Source: Gammaproteobacteria bacterium (GTDB lineage Bacteria; Pseudomonadota; Gammaproteobacteria; Pseudomonadales; Azotimanducaceae). Taken from it: a stretch of 60,212 bases of DNA. The notes beneath the pieces were generated by a model. That model saw only the letters and a list, made by a program, of their open reading frames with translations, had not been told where the DNA came from and did not search any database. The translations under genes and the position numbers were made by a program. Below are positions 8,132-18,729 of the stretch, piece after piece. Every line of letters begins with the position of its first letter. The stretch's first letter is position 1. The stretch is from assembly GCA_003247835.1 (NCBI GenBank), contig QJYB01000060.1, positions 1 to 60,212 of the forward strand. The letters run 5' to 3'.

Positions 8132-10525
8132 TCAGCTGCCGAGCCGCGAGATGCTGATGACGCTCGGCAGGTTCTTCAGGCGTCGGATGGTTCTGGCCAG
8201 GTGGGTTCGATCACGCACGGACAGCCGGGCGATGACGCTGGTGACCTCCGCACTGCGTTCTTCCACGTGGATGTTCTCCACGCCCGCATCGAGCTCGGCG
8301 ATGGTGCTGGCGAGCTCCGCGATGATGCCTTTCTGGCGGCTGACCTGGAGCCGCAGGGTGGTGAGGAACTCGCTGCCCTCCGTCGCCGCCCAGTGGGCAG
8401 GAATGATCTCCTTGGCACCGCGACGTTTGCGGATCTCCACCATGTTGGGGCAGGTTTCCACGTGCACGACGAAGCCCTTGCCGGGGGTCATGTGGCCGAC
8501 GATGGCGTCGCCGGGTACCGGGCCGCAGCAGCGCCCGTAGTTCACCACCAGACCTTCGCCGCCGCGGATCGCTACCGGTCCGCCGGACTCGACGGGTACG
8601 CCTTCGAATCCGGGATCGTCCTCGGCAAGCAGGCGCTGGGCGACCGCGTAGGACATGAGCTGACCATTGCCGATGGCGGCGAGCACCTCGTCCAGGCGTT
8701 TGACGCCGAACTCCTTGAACACCCGCCGCAGGCGCCGGAAGTCGAGATCGTTGATGCTCTTGTTAGCGCTCGCCAGTGAGCGGTTCAGGAGCTGACGGCC
8801 GAAGGCGATGGACTGGGAAGCCTGCTGGGTCTTCAGCGCCTGACGGATACCGGAACGGGCCTTGCTGGAGACGACGAAAGTCAGCCAGTCAGGATTCGGG
8901 CGGGCTTCGTCCGCGGTGATGATCTCCACGGACTGGCCGCTCTGCAGCTGCTGTGACAGGGGGGCCAGGTTGCGGTCCACGCGGCATGCCACGCAGTGGT
9001 TGCCTACGTCGGTGTGCACGGCGTAGGCGAAATCCACGGGACAGGCGCCGCGAGGCAACTCGAGGATCTGACCCTTCGGGGTGAACACGTACACCTCGTC
9101 CGGAAACAGATCGATCTTCAGGCTCTCGATGAACTCCATGGGATTGCCGGCCCGCTGCTGCAGGTCGAGCAGGTCCCGGACCCACTGGCGGGCCCGGTTC
9201 TGACTGGTCGGGAAGCTGCCGTCCTCCGATTTGTAGAGCCAGTGCCCGGCGATGCCGTTTTCAGCGACGGCATCCATGTTGCTGGTGCGGATCTGCACTT
9301 CGATGGGCACCCCGTGCATACCGAACAGCGTTGTATGCAGCGACTGATAGCCGTTCGCCTTGGGTATGGCGATGTAGTCCTTGAAACGTCCGGCCACGGG
9401 CTTGTAGAGATTGTGCACCACGCCGAGCGTCCGGTAGCAGTCGTCCGCCTGGTCGACGACCACCCGGAATCCGAACACGTCCATGATCTCGGAAAACGAC
9501 TTGTGCTGGGTCTTCATCTTCCGATAGATGGAATAAAGGTGCTTCTCGCGGCCGAGCACCTGTGCCTGGATGTCTTCCGCGGTGAGCGCCGCCTGCAGCG
9601 ACCGCCGGAGATCCTCCATCAGCTCCTTGCGGTTACCCCGGGCTGCGCGCACCGCCCGGGCGATCCGGTCCGCGCGCAGCGGGTACAGTGCCTGGAAGGA
9701 CAGCTCCTCGAACTCCACCTTCATGGAATGAATGCCGAGGCGATTGGCGATGGGCGCGTAAAAGTCGAGTGTCTCCCGGGCGATGCGTTTCCGCTGCTCC
9801 TCGCTCATCACCCCGATGGTGCGCATGTTGTGCAGGCGATCGGCGAGCTTCACCATGATCACCCGGATGTCCTTGGCCATGGCCATGGCCATCTTCTGGA
9901 AGTTTTCGGCCTGGGCCTCGGCACGGGACCGGAAGATCTTTTCTAGCTTCGAGACCCCGTCGACGATGTCCGCGACAGAACTTCCGAAGTGGTCGGCTAC
10001 CGCCTGCTTGCTGGCTACCGTGTCCTCGAGGACGTCGTGCAGCAGGCCGGCGATGATGGTTTCCGGATCCATGCGCATCCCGGCCAGGATGTTGGCGACG
10101 GCCAGCGGGTGGGTGATATAGGCATGGCCCGTGCGCCGGGTCTGACCGGCATGGGCCACCTCGGCATAGGCGTGGGCCTCGACGATGTGCTGGACCTGCT
10201 CGTCCGGCAGGTAGCTGGCCGCCAGCTTCCTGACCTTGTCGATGGTGGCGGGACTGGCGACCGAATCCTTTCTGGCCTGGTCCGCCAGGCGATCGGCGAA
10301 GTAGGATCCGGTGGGGTTCTGGCGCCGGGCGAGCGGGTCTCCACTGGTGCGGGCTGCGGGCAGACGGTTCCCGGTCCGGTGATGCTTGCGGGCTTTGTCC
10401 CGGGCGGAACGCCGGCGTCGGTTTTCCGGCCGAGCGGTCTGTTCGCTGCTCTCTGCAGCGGGTTCGTCGGCGCCGCTGGCGCCCTGATGTTTGCGCGACT
10501 CTCTAGAAGTCGTTAAGGTCGTCAT
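8132..10525 (-). CDS. spoT: bifunctional (p)ppGpp synthetase/hydrolase SpoT
   Basis: Long RelA/SpoT homologue that makes and degrades (p)ppGpp. The hydrolase has HD at about residues 163-164 in [10 protein letters not shown] and the [11 protein letters not shown] motif, so it looks active. The synthetase has [18 protein letters not shown] and IEVQIRT. A TGS domain ([19 protein letters not shown]) and a C-terminal ACT domain ([18 protein letters not shown]) follow. Length is 797 aa against about 702 in E. coli. The excess is an arginine/lysine-rich N-terminal tail of about 90 residues before the HD domain. An ATG at 10525 lies inside the end of rpoZ, and no later ATG precedes the conserved core. 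Confidence 0.96.
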   Translation of the reverse strand: MTTLTTSRESRKHQGASGADEPAAESSEQTARPENRRRRSARDKARKHHRTGNRLPAARTSGDPLARRQNPTGSYFADRLADQARKDSVASPATIDKVRKLAASYLPDEQVQHIVEAHAYAEVAHAGQTRRTGHAYITHPLAVANILAGMRMDPETIIAGLLHDVLEDTVASKQAVADHFGSSVADIVDGVSKLEKIFRSRAEAQAENFQKMAMAMAKDIRVIMVKLADRLHNMRTIGVMSEEQRKRIARETLDFYAPIANRLGIHSMKVEFEELSFQALYPLRADRIARAVRAARGNRKELMEDLRRSLQAALTAEDIQAQVLGREKHLYSIYRKMKTQHKSFSEIMDVFGFRVVVDQADDCYRTLGVVHNLYKPVAGRFKDYIAIPKANGYQSLHTTLFGMHGVPIEVQIRTSNMDAVAENGIAGHWLYKSEDGSFPTSQNRARQWVRDLLDLQQRAGNPMEFIESLKIDLFPDEVYVFTPKGQILELPRGACPVDFAYAVHTDVGNHCVACRVDRNLAPLSQQLQSGQSVEIITADEARPNPDWLTFVVSSKARSGIRQALKTQQASQSIAFGRQLLNRSLASANKSINDLDFRRLRRVFKEFGVKRLDEVLAAIGNGQLMSYAVAQRLLAEDDPGFEGVPVESGGPVAIRGGEGLVVNYGRCCGPVPGDAIVGHMTPGKGFVVHVETCPNMVEIRKRRGAKEIIPAHWAATEGSEFLTTLRLQVSRQKGIIAELASTIAELDAGVENIHVEERSAEVTSVIARLSVRDRTHLARTIRRLKNLPSVISISRLGS

Positions 10526-10775
10526 CAACCACGGGGAAGGTGATTTCCACTACTTCATCCTCCGTGGCGGCTTCCTGTGCGTCAAGCATTTCATGGGAGA
10601 TCAGCCCTTCGGCGATTTCACGTAGTGCTATGACAGTAGGCTTGTCGTTTTCTTCAGGAACCAGCGCCTCAACGCCGTAGCGGCGCATCTGCCGGGCGCG
10701 GCGCGTGGCGAGCATGACCAGTTCGAACCGGTTTTCCACGTGATCCAGGCAGTCTTCTACGGTGATTCGAGCCAT
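10503..10775 (-). CDS. rpoZ: RNA polymerase omega subunit
   Basis: A 90-residue omega subunit that binds the beta-prime C-terminal tail, aids assembly of RNA polymerase and contributes to a ppGpp-binding site. The N-terminus [19 protein letters not shown] and the [10 protein letters not shown] helix are diagnostic, and [14 protein letters not shown] follows. The acidic tail ends DDDLNDF. Its last 23 bases overlap the spoT start. It is first in the rpoZ-spoT-ridA-recG unit, downstream of the promoter proposed at 10804-10832, linking omega to the ppGpp enzyme. Confidence 0.97.
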   Translation of the reverse strand: MARITVEDCLDHVENRFELVMLATRRARQMRRYGVEALVPEENDKPTVIALREIAEGLISHEMLDAQEAATEDEVVEITFPVVDDDLNDF

Positions 10776-10803
10776 TTACCGGGTCCAGATTGGGGAGCGC
10801 GCG

Positions 10804-10832
10804 AGTGTAACGACGCCCAGGAAAGGTGTCCA
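10804..10832 (-). promoter_or_regulatory. sigma-70 promoter for rpoZ-spoT-ridA-recG
   Basis: Read on the minus strand, TGGACA (10832-10827) and TACACT (10809-10804) are separated by exactly 17 bases. They match five of six consensus bases at -35 and four of six at -10. The predicted start of transcription is near 10797, giving a leader of about 20 bases before rpoZ. It lies in the 67-base gap after gmk. Confidence 0.6.
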
Positions 10833-10842
10833 GGGGCCGGAT

Positions 10843-11460
10843 TCAACCAGCGAGCAGCGCGTCCAGCAGCAGCCGGTACCGGGCCGCACGGCGGACCTCG
10901 CGGCATCGTTCCGCGGTGACGATGGCTCTCAGCTCGGCAACGGCCGTGTCGAAGTCGTCGTTGACGACCAGGTAGTCGAACTCCCCGTGGTGCTGCATCT
11001 CGCTTCTGGCGGCCGCCAGCCGCGACTCGATCACCGCCGGGTCGTCCTGGGCACGTTCCAGCAGCCGCTGGCGCAGGGCCTGCTGGGAAGGGGGAACGAT
11101 GAAGATGCTGACGGCCTCCGGATGCATCCGGCGGACCAGGGCGGCCCCCTGCCAGTCGATCTCGAGCACCACGTCCGAACCGGTAGCCATGGCCTTCGCC
11201 ACGCTCGCCCGCGACGTGCCGTAGCGGTTTCCGAATACCTCCGCATGCTCGATGAAGGCGTCTTCGGTGACCATGCGCTCGAAGGTTGCCGGATCCACGA
11301 AGTGATAGTTCACGCCACCCACCTCGCTGGGACGGCGCGGCCGCGTGGTATGGGAGATGGAGACGGTGAGCCGCGCATCGTCGTTGAGCAGCGCAGCGAC
11401 CAGGCTGGTCTTGCCCGCACCGGATGGTGCAGAGACGATGAAGAGAATGCCGTCGTTCAT
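10843..11460 (-). CDS. gmk: guanylate kinase
   Basis: Phosphorylates GMP to GDP; 205 aa. The P-loop SAPSGAGKTSL is at residues 10-20. The GMP-binding region follows as SHTTRPRRPSEVGGVNYHFV, with the lid segment SRASVAKAMATG and later EIDWQGAALVRR. The start overlaps the yicC stop by 4 nt (ATGA). The order yicC-gmk-rpoZ-spoT is typical of gammaproteobacteria. Confidence 0.97.
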   Translation of the reverse strand: MNDGILFIVSAPSGAGKTSLVAALLNDDARLTVSISHTTRPRRPSEVGGVNYHFVDPATFERMVTEDAFIEHAEVFGNRYGTSRASVAKAMATGSDVVLEIDWQGAALVRRMHPEAVSIFIVPPSQQALRQRLLERAQDDPAVIESRLAAARSEMQHHGEFDYLVVNDDFDTAVAELRAIVTAERCREVRRAARYRLLLDALLAG

Positions 11461-12323
11461 TCGATGTTCTGAACCTGCTCCCGGATCTGCTCGATGATGA
11501 CCTTCAGATCCACGGATCGCTGGGCGTTCTCGACGAGGGTCGCCTTCGCGCCCAGGGTGTTGGCTTCCCGGTTCAGCTCCTGAGTGAGGAAATCCAGGCG
11601 CCGGCCGTGGGGCCCGGGACCCCGAAGTATGGAGCGGGCTTCCTCCACGTGGATGCCAAGGCGGTCCAGTTCTTCCGCCACGTCGGCGCGCTGTGCGAGC
11701 AGAGCGACTTCCTGCTCCAGCCGGTCCGGATCCACCTGAACCTTCAGGTCATTGAGTCTCGCCTGGAGTTTTGCCTGGATCTGATGGCCGATGGACGCCG
11801 TCCGGCTCTTCACATCGGCGACGACCCGGTCGATCTCGTCCAGCCGGCTGGCGATGGTGTCCGCGAGCTGCCGGCCTTCGCGCTGCCGGTAGGACATGAG
11901 CTCGGCAAGCGACTCCTCGAACAGGTCTGCCGCCGCGGTCGACAGCGCATCGTCGTCGAATCCGGCGTCATCGCCGATCACACCGGGCCACCGCAGCAGG
12001 TCCATGGGATTCGGAGAACCGATCTCGGGTGAGTCGCGGCGGACCTGCTCGATCATGGCCAGCACCTGCAGCAGCAGCGGGCGGTTCAGCTCGATGGTGG
12101 ACTCCGTCGCCTCACGCTCCATCCGCAGCGCACAGTCGAGCTTGCCCCGTTTCAGATGTTTGCGCAGCGTGTCGCGCAGCGGGTACTCCACCGCCCTGAG
12201 CTGATCCGGCAGGCGGAACTGCACTTCCAGGAAGCGATGGTTCACAGAGCGGATCTCCCAGGTGAGAACGAATCCGGCGCTGTGGGTCTGAGCGCGCGCG
12301 AACGCGGTCATGCTGTTGACCAT
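11457..12323 (-). CDS. yicC: YicC family endoribonuclease
   Basis: YicC/YloC family protein (288 aa from the ATG at 12323); E. coli YicC has been reported as an endoribonuclease. The start is set by [10 protein letters not shown], which aligns with the family N-terminus; an in-frame ATG 11 codons upstream adds only non-conserved residues. [17 protein letters not shown] and a charged helical middle precede the conserved C-terminal [20 protein letters not shown]. It is divergent from rph, the exoribonuclease gene, with 98 bases between the two starts, and overlaps gmk by 4 nt. Confidence 0.93.
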   Translation of the reverse strand: MVNSMTAFARAQTHSAGFVLTWEIRSVNHRFLEVQFRLPDQLRAVEYPLRDTLRKHLKRGKLDCALRMEREATESTIELNRPLLLQVLAMIEQVRRDSPEIGSPNPMDLLRWPGVIGDDAGFDDDALSTAAADLFEESLAELMSYRQREGRQLADTIASRLDEIDRVVADVKSRTASIGHQIQAKLQARLNDLKVQVDPDRLEQEVALLAQRADVAEELDRLGIHVEEARSILRGPGPHGRRLDFLTQELNREANTLGAKATLVENAQRSVDLKVIIEQIREQVQNIE

Positions 12324-12387
12324 GCTGGTGGAGGTGCCGTCTTTCAGGGCGGCCATTGTACCCCGCGCACCTCGTCTGCTGCCTATC

Positions 12388-12393
12388 TATAAT
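12388..12393 (+). promoter_or_regulatory. -10 element upstream of rph
   Basis: A perfect TATAAT lies 28 bases upstream of the preferred rph start at 12422. No good -35 hexamer is found at 16-18 bases, so this is only a partial promoter call. If used, transcription would begin near 12400. That excludes the more upstream in-frame ATG at 12392 as a start. Confidence 0.4.
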
Positions 12394-12421
12394 GGCGCGC
12401 ACACCACGGACAGAGCAGAAC

Positions 12422-13132
12422 ATGGTCACCAGACCCAGCGGTCGCAGCCCGGACGAGCTGCGCGAGGTACGTTTCATTCGAGGGTTCACCCGCCACGCCG
12501 CGGGCTCCGTGCTGGTCGAGTTCGGTGGTACCCGGGTCATCTGCACCGCCTGCGTCGAGGATTCGGTGCCGGGGTTTCTGCGCGGCAAGGGTGTGGGCTG
12601 GGTTACCGCGGAGTACGGCATGCTGCCTGGCGCAACCCATACCCGTGTGGACCGGGAAGCCGCCCGCGGCAAGCAGAGCGGCAGAACGGTGGAGATTCAG
12701 CGCCTGATCGGCCGTTCGCTGCGGGCAGCCGTGGACACTTCCCGCCTTGGGGAGAGAACCGTCCGCATCGACTGCGACGTGATTCAGGCGGACGGTGGCA
12801 CCCGTACAGCATCGATCACCGGGGGTTCCGTGGCGCTCGCGGATGCTCTCGACAGCATCGGGGTTCAGGAAGCGTTCATCGAGCATGTGGCATCCATATC
12901 CGTAGGTATCTGGCGGGGTGAGCCCGTGCTGGATCTGGACTATGCGGAAGACTCGACGGCGGAGACGGACATGAACGTGGTGGCGCTCGAATCAGGCGGC
13001 TTCGTGGAGATACAGGGAACGGCGGAGCAGAAGTCGTTCTCTGCGGCAGAGCTCGCCGCCATGCTGGCGCTGGCCGAGAAAGGCACGGCCGAACTCGCAC
13101 GCCTGCAACGGGCGGCCCGGGAGATCTGCTGA
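12422..13132 (+). CDS. rph: ribonuclease PH
   Basis: Phosphate-dependent 3'-5' exoribonuclease that trims tRNA 3' ends; 236 aa, the family's usual length. The start is chosen at [14 protein letters not shown], matching the conserved RPSGR N-terminus, and fits the TATAAT at 12388. [27 protein letters not shown] and the phosphate-site region [18 protein letters not shown] follow, then [16 protein letters not shown] and a closing [12 protein letters not shown]. It is immediately followed by pyrE. The crc/xth gene often found here in pseudomonads is absent. Confidence 0.96.
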   Translation: MVTRPSGRSPDELREVRFIRGFTRHAAGSVLVEFGGTRVICTACVEDSVPGFLRGKGVGWVTAEYGMLPGATHTRVDREAARGKQSGRTVEIQRLIGRSLRAAVDTSRLGERTVRIDCDVIQADGGTRTASITGGSVALADALDSIGVQEAFIEHVASISVGIWRGEPVLDLDYAEDSTAETDMNVVALESGGFVEIQGTAEQKSFSAAELAAMLALAEKGTAELARLQRAAREIC

Positions 13133-13798
13133 GTGTCACGAGAAGCGAAGTCCCTTCTGGTGGAACTGCTGATCGAGCAGCAGGTGTTGCGCTTCGGCAC
13201 GTTCACGCTCAAGTCGGGTCGGCAGAGCCCCTATTTCTTCAACCTGGGTGCGATCAGCACGGGAGCTGCAATTACCCGTCTCGGTGAGGCCTATGCCACC
13301 GGCACGGAAGCACTGGCGGTGCCGTTCGACTCGGTGTTCGGTCCGGCCTACAAGGGAATCCCCATCGCCGTCGCCACGGCATCGGCGCTGGCGGCCCGGG
13401 GCCGGGATTGCGGCTGGGTGTTCAACCGCAAAGAAGCCAAGGACCATGGCGAAGGGGGGCGGTTCGTCGGTGCGCCGGTCACCGGCCGTCTGCTGCTCGT
13501 GGACGACGTCCTTACCGCGGGAACCGCGGTGCGGGAAGCGGCAGGGCTGATCCGCGAAGCGGGCGGCAGCCTGGTCGGCGTGCTGATCGCGTTGGACCGC
13601 CAGGAGCGGGTCAATCCGGATGAGGCCGGCACGGCGGTCACCCGCCTCGCCGGGGAGCTGGGCGTCCCGGTCCTGAGCCTGCTGACGTTGCAAGACGTGA
13701 TCGACTTCCTTGACTCACAGGGGGGTGCGGTCAACCATCCGCCTGACACATTGGACGCCATCCGGGTCTATCAGGCGGCTTACTGCGAACAGGGATAG
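13133..13798 (+). CDS. pyrE: orotate phosphoribosyltransferase
   Basis: Joins orotate to PRPP to make OMP in pyrimidine synthesis; 221 aa. LRFGTFTLKSGRQSPYFFN and FGPAYKGIPIA bind orotate and phosphate. The catalytic loop VFNRKEAKDHGEGG and the PRPP-binding motif LLVDDVLTAGTAVREA are intact. The GTG at 13133 directly abuts the rph TGA, so the two genes are probably cotranslated. In enteric bacteria rph-pyrE is an attenuated operon; I see no leader attenuator here because there is no gap. Confidence 0.96.
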   Translation: MSREAKSLLVELLIEQQVLRFGTFTLKSGRQSPYFFNLGAISTGAAITRLGEAYATGTEALAVPFDSVFGPAYKGIPIAVATASALAARGRDCGWVFNRKEAKDHGEGGRFVGAPVTGRLLLVDDVLTAGTAVREAAGLIREAGGSLVGVLIALDRQERVNPDEAGTAVTRLAGELGVPVLSLLTLQDVIDFLDSQGGAVNHPPDTLDAIRVYQAAYCEQG

Positions 13799-13843
13799 TG
13801 CGCGGAGATCGGATGGTGCTGGAAGTAATTGACAGGTAAGCGC

Positions 13844-14536
13844 ATGGAATTCCCAGTTCTGGTGAACGCAACCGACCAGTCAGACAGAAAAGCTGCCACT
13901 ACGGTGCAGGCATGGATCGGCCGCGTGTCGCGGTTCACCTTGGTATCGCTGATGGCGCTGGTGCTGGCAACACCCGCCATGGCAGGCACACTCTATCGAT
14001 ACATCAACGAAAAGGGTTATCAGGAGATCGGCTATTCGGTACCGCCCCACCTGGTGCCCAACGGCTACGACGTCATCGACGAGTCGGGCAGGCTGATTCG
14101 CCGTGTCGCCCCGCAGCTCTCGGAAGAAGAGTACGCCATCAAGCTGGAGCGGGAACGGAAGCTGGAAGCGTGCGAAAAGGCGAGAGAGCGGGTACACCGT
14201 CGCTACGAGACGATGGTGGACATCGACAACGCGGAAGCACAGTTCGAGAACCAGCTTGCCGAGAGCCTGAAGAACATCCAGGCCAATCTGGACTACACCA
14301 GCACCGAGCTCGGTAAGCAGCAGTCTCAGGCAGCGAGCCTGGAACGGTCGGGAAAGCTCATTCCCAAGAACCTGCTCGAGGCCATCGATGCCTCCGAGGA
14401 GATCATCAATACACTCACAGCCCAGAAGCAGGCTGGTGAGCGGTCCGGCGTGGAAAAAGCAGCAGAGTTCGACGAGGAGCGCAGGGTCTTCCAGCTGGGA
14501 GGCTGTGACGAAGAGCGGCTCGCCGCCGTCAACTGA
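13844..14536 (+). CDS. exported coiled-coil protein with DUF4124-like N-terminus
   Basis: A 230-residue protein with a long N-region and a signal peptide whose hydrophobic core is LVSLMALVLATPAMA, cleaved before GTLYRY. The mature start, LYRYINEKGYQEIGYSVPP, resembles the DUF4124-type module of small periplasmic proteins. Residues after about 100 are charged and helix-prone (SEEEYAIKLERERKLEACEK and onward), suggesting a coiled coil. The ATG at 13844 is preferred over the upstream TTG at 13829 because AGGT lies 8 bases upstream. It follows pyrE by 45 bases and converges on slmA. Function unknown. Confidence 0.75.
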   Translation: MEFPVLVNATDQSDRKAATTVQAWIGRVSRFTLVSLMALVLATPAMAGTLYRYINEKGYQEIGYSVPPHLVPNGYDVIDESGRLIRRVAPQLSEEEYAIKLERERKLEACEKARERVHRRYETMVDIDNAEAQFENQLAESLKNIQANLDYTSTELGKQQSQAASLERSGKLIPKNLLEAIDASEEIINTLTAQKQAGERSGVEKAAEFDEERRVFQLGGCDEERLAAVN

Positions 14537-14557
14537 GCACTGTCGGAACGTTGTCCG

Positions 14558-15139
14558 TCAGCGGAAAACGGCTCTCTCCAGAGCCGCCCACTGCTCCGCC
14601 CAGCTCGATGTGGGCAGGGTTCGGAACTCGCTGCGAACGAACTGATTGATGCGGCCCTCCGCCACGGCGAGCAGCAGGTTGGCCGAAGCCGCGGTACCGA
14701 GCTCGGGCCCGGGTACCCGTGTGACGGCCCACTCCCTTAAGATCAGACGCAGCTGGGTTTCCAGGCGATCATAGACCTGTCGGATGCGAGCCCGGAGCCG
14801 GTCCGTTTCTCCCTGCAGCACTTCGCCCGTCATCAGCCTCGCCATGCCCGGATTGAGCTCCGCGAAGGTGAGCAGCAGGCTCAGCAGCTTGCTGCAGCGC
14901 GCCTGGGCCGTGGGCTCCTCTGTCATGATCTTGCTGATGCGGGAGAACAGGCTCTCCTCGATGAACTCTATGAGACCCTCGAGCATTTTGGCTTTGCTGG
15001 GGAAGTGCCGGTACAGCGCCGCCTCCGAGACACCGACCTGCCTGGCGAGCGCCGCAGTGGTGATCCGGGCCCCCGGCTGGGTTTCCAGCATTGTAGCCAG
15101 AGCCCTGAGAATCTCCTCGCGACGACTGGGCTTCACCAT
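14558..15139 (-). CDS. slmA: nucleoid occlusion factor SlmA (TetR fold)
   Basis: DNA-binding protein that blocks FtsZ ring assembly over unsegregated chromosome; 193 aa against 198 in E. coli. The N-terminal helix-turn-helix reads ITTAALARQVGVSEAALYRH, followed by FPSKAKMLEGLIEFIEESLF, both highly similar to SlmA. The C-terminal half is the dimerisation/FtsZ-binding region and ends EQWAALERAVF. The start is the ATG at 15139 (MVKPSRREEIL). It follows argB by 8 bases, in the order algC-argB-slmA. Confidence 0.92.
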   Translation of the reverse strand: MVKPSRREEILRALATMLETQPGARITTAALARQVGVSEAALYRHFPSKAKMLEGLIEFIEESLFSRISKIMTEEPTAQARCSKLLSLLLTFAELNPGMARLMTGEVLQGETDRLRARIRQVYDRLETQLRLILREWAVTRVPGPELGTAASANLLLAVAEGRINQFVRSEFRTLPTSSWAEQWAALERAVFR

Positions 15140-15147
15140 ATCTGCGA

Positions 15148-16104
<957 letters not shown>

Positions 16105-18729
16105 TCAGCTGAAAGAAAGTTCGGGATCGATGGCGTTGATCGCTCTCTTGAACCGGTTCTTGATGCGGTCGAGGGCGCTCTGGCCATCGGCTTCGAACCG
16201 CAGCGTCAGTACCGGGCTGGTGTTGGACGCGCGGATCAGCCCCCAGCCGTCCGCATAGTCGACCCGCACACCGTCGATGTCGGTAACCGTGCCGTCGCCC
16301 CAGTCTGCGCCTTTGGCGAGCGCGTCGATCACCTCGAATTTGTGCTTTTCCGTGGTCTCGATCTTGATTTCGGGCGTGGAATAGGTCACCGGAAACTGCG
16401 CGAACAGCTCGTCCACGGTACGGCTCTCGGCGCCGATGATCTCCAGGAGCCGCGCGGCCGAATAGAGTGCATCGTCGAAGCCGTACCAGCGTTCGCCGAA
16501 GCAGATGTGGCCGCTGAACTCACCGGCGAGCAGGGCACCGGTTTCCTTCAGCTTCGCTTTCATGTGGGAATGCCCCGTCCGCCACATGATGGGTCGGCCG
16601 CCGTACTCGCTGATGATGTTGTTCAGATGCCGGGAGCACTTCACGTCGTAGATGATGTCCGCGCCGGGATTGCGCCCGACGATGTCCTGAGCGAACAGCA
16701 TGAGCAGCTTGTCCGGCCAGATGATATCGCCCGTCGCGGTCACCACGCCCAGCCGGTCGCCGTCGCCATCGAAAGCCAGGCCGATATCCGCACCCTCGTC
16801 CTTCACCACGTCGATGAGATCCTTCAGGTTCGCCGGATCTGCTGGATCGGGATGATGGTTGGGAAAGCTTCCGTCGACGTTGCAGTAGAGCGGTACGACC
16901 TCGCAGCCGAGCTCCCGGATGAGCCGCGGTGCCAGGTGCCCGGCGACGCCGTTGCCGCAGTCTACGACCACCTTGCAGGGTTGTGCGACCGCCACGCTCT
17001 CCAGGATGCGATCCAGGTAGTGGTCGGAGAGATCCATCTCTTCGATTTCCCCTTCCCCTTCGCTGAGATCGTTGTCGTGGAGCCGGCGCTTCAAGGCCTG
17101 GATACGGTCCTCGGCCAGGGTCTCGCCGGCGATCATCATCTTCAGACCGTTGTACTCGGGTGGATTGTGGCTGCCGGTGATCATGATCCCGGTACCGGTA
17201 TCCAGTGCGTAAGTTGCGAAGTACAGCAGCGGAGTGGGGACCTCGCCGATGTCGATCACATCGCAACCCCCTTCGTTGAGCCCTCTCGCCAGTGCGTCAC
17301 GAAGTGCGCTGGAAGACTTGCGGCCGTCCCGGCCAATGACGACGCGCTCCCGGTCGTGACTGCGCGCTTCCGCCGCGAACGACCGGCCGATCCAGTAGAC
17401 CACGTCTTCCGTCAGGTTGCGGGTGGTGATTCCCCGGATGTCGTAGGCGCGGAAGATGTCATCGGAGAGCTTCAGCCCCATGTCGATGGGGCCGACGTTC
17501 TCGCTTACCTCGATGCCGAAGTTCTCGCGGGCATCTTTGGAGACGTTGACGTCGAGATAGCTGCCGTCGTCGTCATCATCGAGCAGATCATCGCGTTCAG
17601 AAGATTGTTTTTTCGTCCTCGACGGCGGAGCTTCGTCATCGTCGGCCAGCAGGTCTGCCGGATCGCCTCTGCCGCGCGAAGACCGGGCGCCACCGGGTGA
17701 TGGCCGCTGCCGCCCGGCGTACTGGCTCGCACCGACGGCGAGCTGCTGGAAGAACGGCAGCTCGTAGCGGTCCATGCTGGCGCCACGGCCGCGCAGGATC
17801 TGACTCAGATAGCCTGCCAGCGTGTCGGCGTCCCGCTGCACCTTGGCGGACAGCGAGGAAAACGAGAAGGCGATCCCCGCCAGGAAGAAGCCGAGCATCA
17901 CCGCGGCAGCGGTGACCAGGGTCGTGATCTGGTTATCGGGTGACAGGGCGTCGTAGTTCGGCTCGAAGACGAGGGTCCACTGAGGCACCGAAAGGGGAGT
18001 GTGGATGGCGTCAGCGGCGGAGCCGGTCTCGCCGAAGGCGAAGACTTCCGCAGGGGCATCCGAGCTGCTCACCTGCTGCACGATTTTCACCCGGCCGAAG
18101 CGGGCGGTGTTGCCCATCTCCTGCAGCGGCCTGTACAGCAGACCGTCCTTGTCCAGGGCCACGAAAAGTACACCCCTTACAACCCCGGAGTGCTCGATGG
18201 GTTCGGCGACGAACACCAGATCTTCCTGGGACTTGGAGATTTCAGGGCCGGCGAACGGTGTGGTCTGTGCCCGCTCGATGAGGCTCAGTGCCGCAAAGGA
18301 AATGCCCCGGCTGTCGTCCTTCTGAATGTCGTCCTTCGGAATGATGCGGATGTTGCGTGCATACCCGTGCTGCTGCACGAGTCGCTCACCCAGCTCGTCC
18401 ATGCGGCGCCGGTCCTTGCTGATCAGCGCGTCCACTGTTTCAGGCGCGGTGGCCAGCGCGTTGGTACGGGTTCTGATCTCCTGAATCTGACCGTTGAAGT
18501 AGCCGGTGTAAGCCTGATTGAGCACGTTCATCTGCTGCTCGAGGGCGGTCTGGTTGGCGTTCAGCACCAGCTGCCACCAGACGAGACCCACCATGACGAG
18601 CACACCGACGACTGCCGTGATGATGGCGATGAGAGCGTGATTCCAGATGGCGTTGGATGCGGAGTTTTTGGATTTCTTTCTTGGCGCCTGGATCGGCTCG
18701 TCTTTCCCTTTCCCTTTGGCTCTGGCCAT
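16105..18729 (-). CDS. algC: membrane-anchored phosphomannomutase/phosphoglucomutase
   Basis: An 874-residue fusion. Residues 1-30 are basic and cytoplasmic, TM1 is about 33-55, an extracytoplasmic domain spans about 60-265, TM2 is about 270-292, and an acidic linker (DDLLDDDDDG) leads to a complete mutase of about 460 aa. The mutase has the phosphoserine loop ITGSHNPPEYNG (Ser about 520), the metal loop DGDGDR, sugar loop GEFSGH and phosphate loop RASNTSP, so it should interconvert mannose/glucose 1- and 6-phosphates. Pseudomonads have similar long forms. The ATG at 18729 has AAAGGA upstream and is preferred to a GTG at 18762. It is upstream of argB. Confidence 0.92.
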   Translation of the reverse strand: MARAKGKGKDEPIQAPRKKSKNSASNAIWNHALIAIITAVVGVLVMVGLVWWQLVLNANQTALEQQMNVLNQAYTGYFNGQIQEIRTRTNALATAPETVDALISKDRRRMDELGERLVQQHGYARNIRIIPKDDIQKDDSRGISFAALSLIERAQTTPFAGPEISKSQEDLVFVAEPIEHSGVVRGVLFVALDKDGLLYRPLQEMGNTARFGRVKIVQQVSSSDAPAEVFAFGETGSAADAIHTPLSVPQWTLVFEPNYDALSPDNQITTLVTAAAVMLGFFLAGIAFSFSSLSAKVQRDADTLAGYLSQILRGRGASMDRYELPFFQQLAVGASQYAGRQRPSPGGARSSRGRGDPADLLADDDEAPPSRTKKQSSERDDLLDDDDDGSYLDVNVSKDARENFGIEVSENVGPIDMGLKLSDDIFRAYDIRGITTRNLTEDVVYWIGRSFAAEARSHDRERVVIGRDGRKSSSALRDALARGLNEGGCDVIDIGEVPTPLLYFATYALDTGTGIMITGSHNPPEYNGLKMMIAGETLAEDRIQALKRRLHDNDLSEGEGEIEEMDLSDHYLDRILESVAVAQPCKVVVDCGNGVAGHLAPRLIRELGCEVVPLYCNVDGSFPNHHPDPADPANLKDLIDVVKDEGADIGLAFDGDGDRLGVVTATGDIIWPDKLLMLFAQDIVGRNPGADIIYDVKCSRHLNNIISEYGGRPIMWRTGHSHMKAKLKETGALLAGEFSGHICFGERWYGFDDALYSAARLLEIIGAESRTVDELFAQFPVTYSTPEIKIETTEKHKFEVIDALAKGADWGDGTVTDIDGVRVDYADGWGLIRASNTSPVLTLRFEADGQSALDRIKNRFKRAINAIDPELSFS

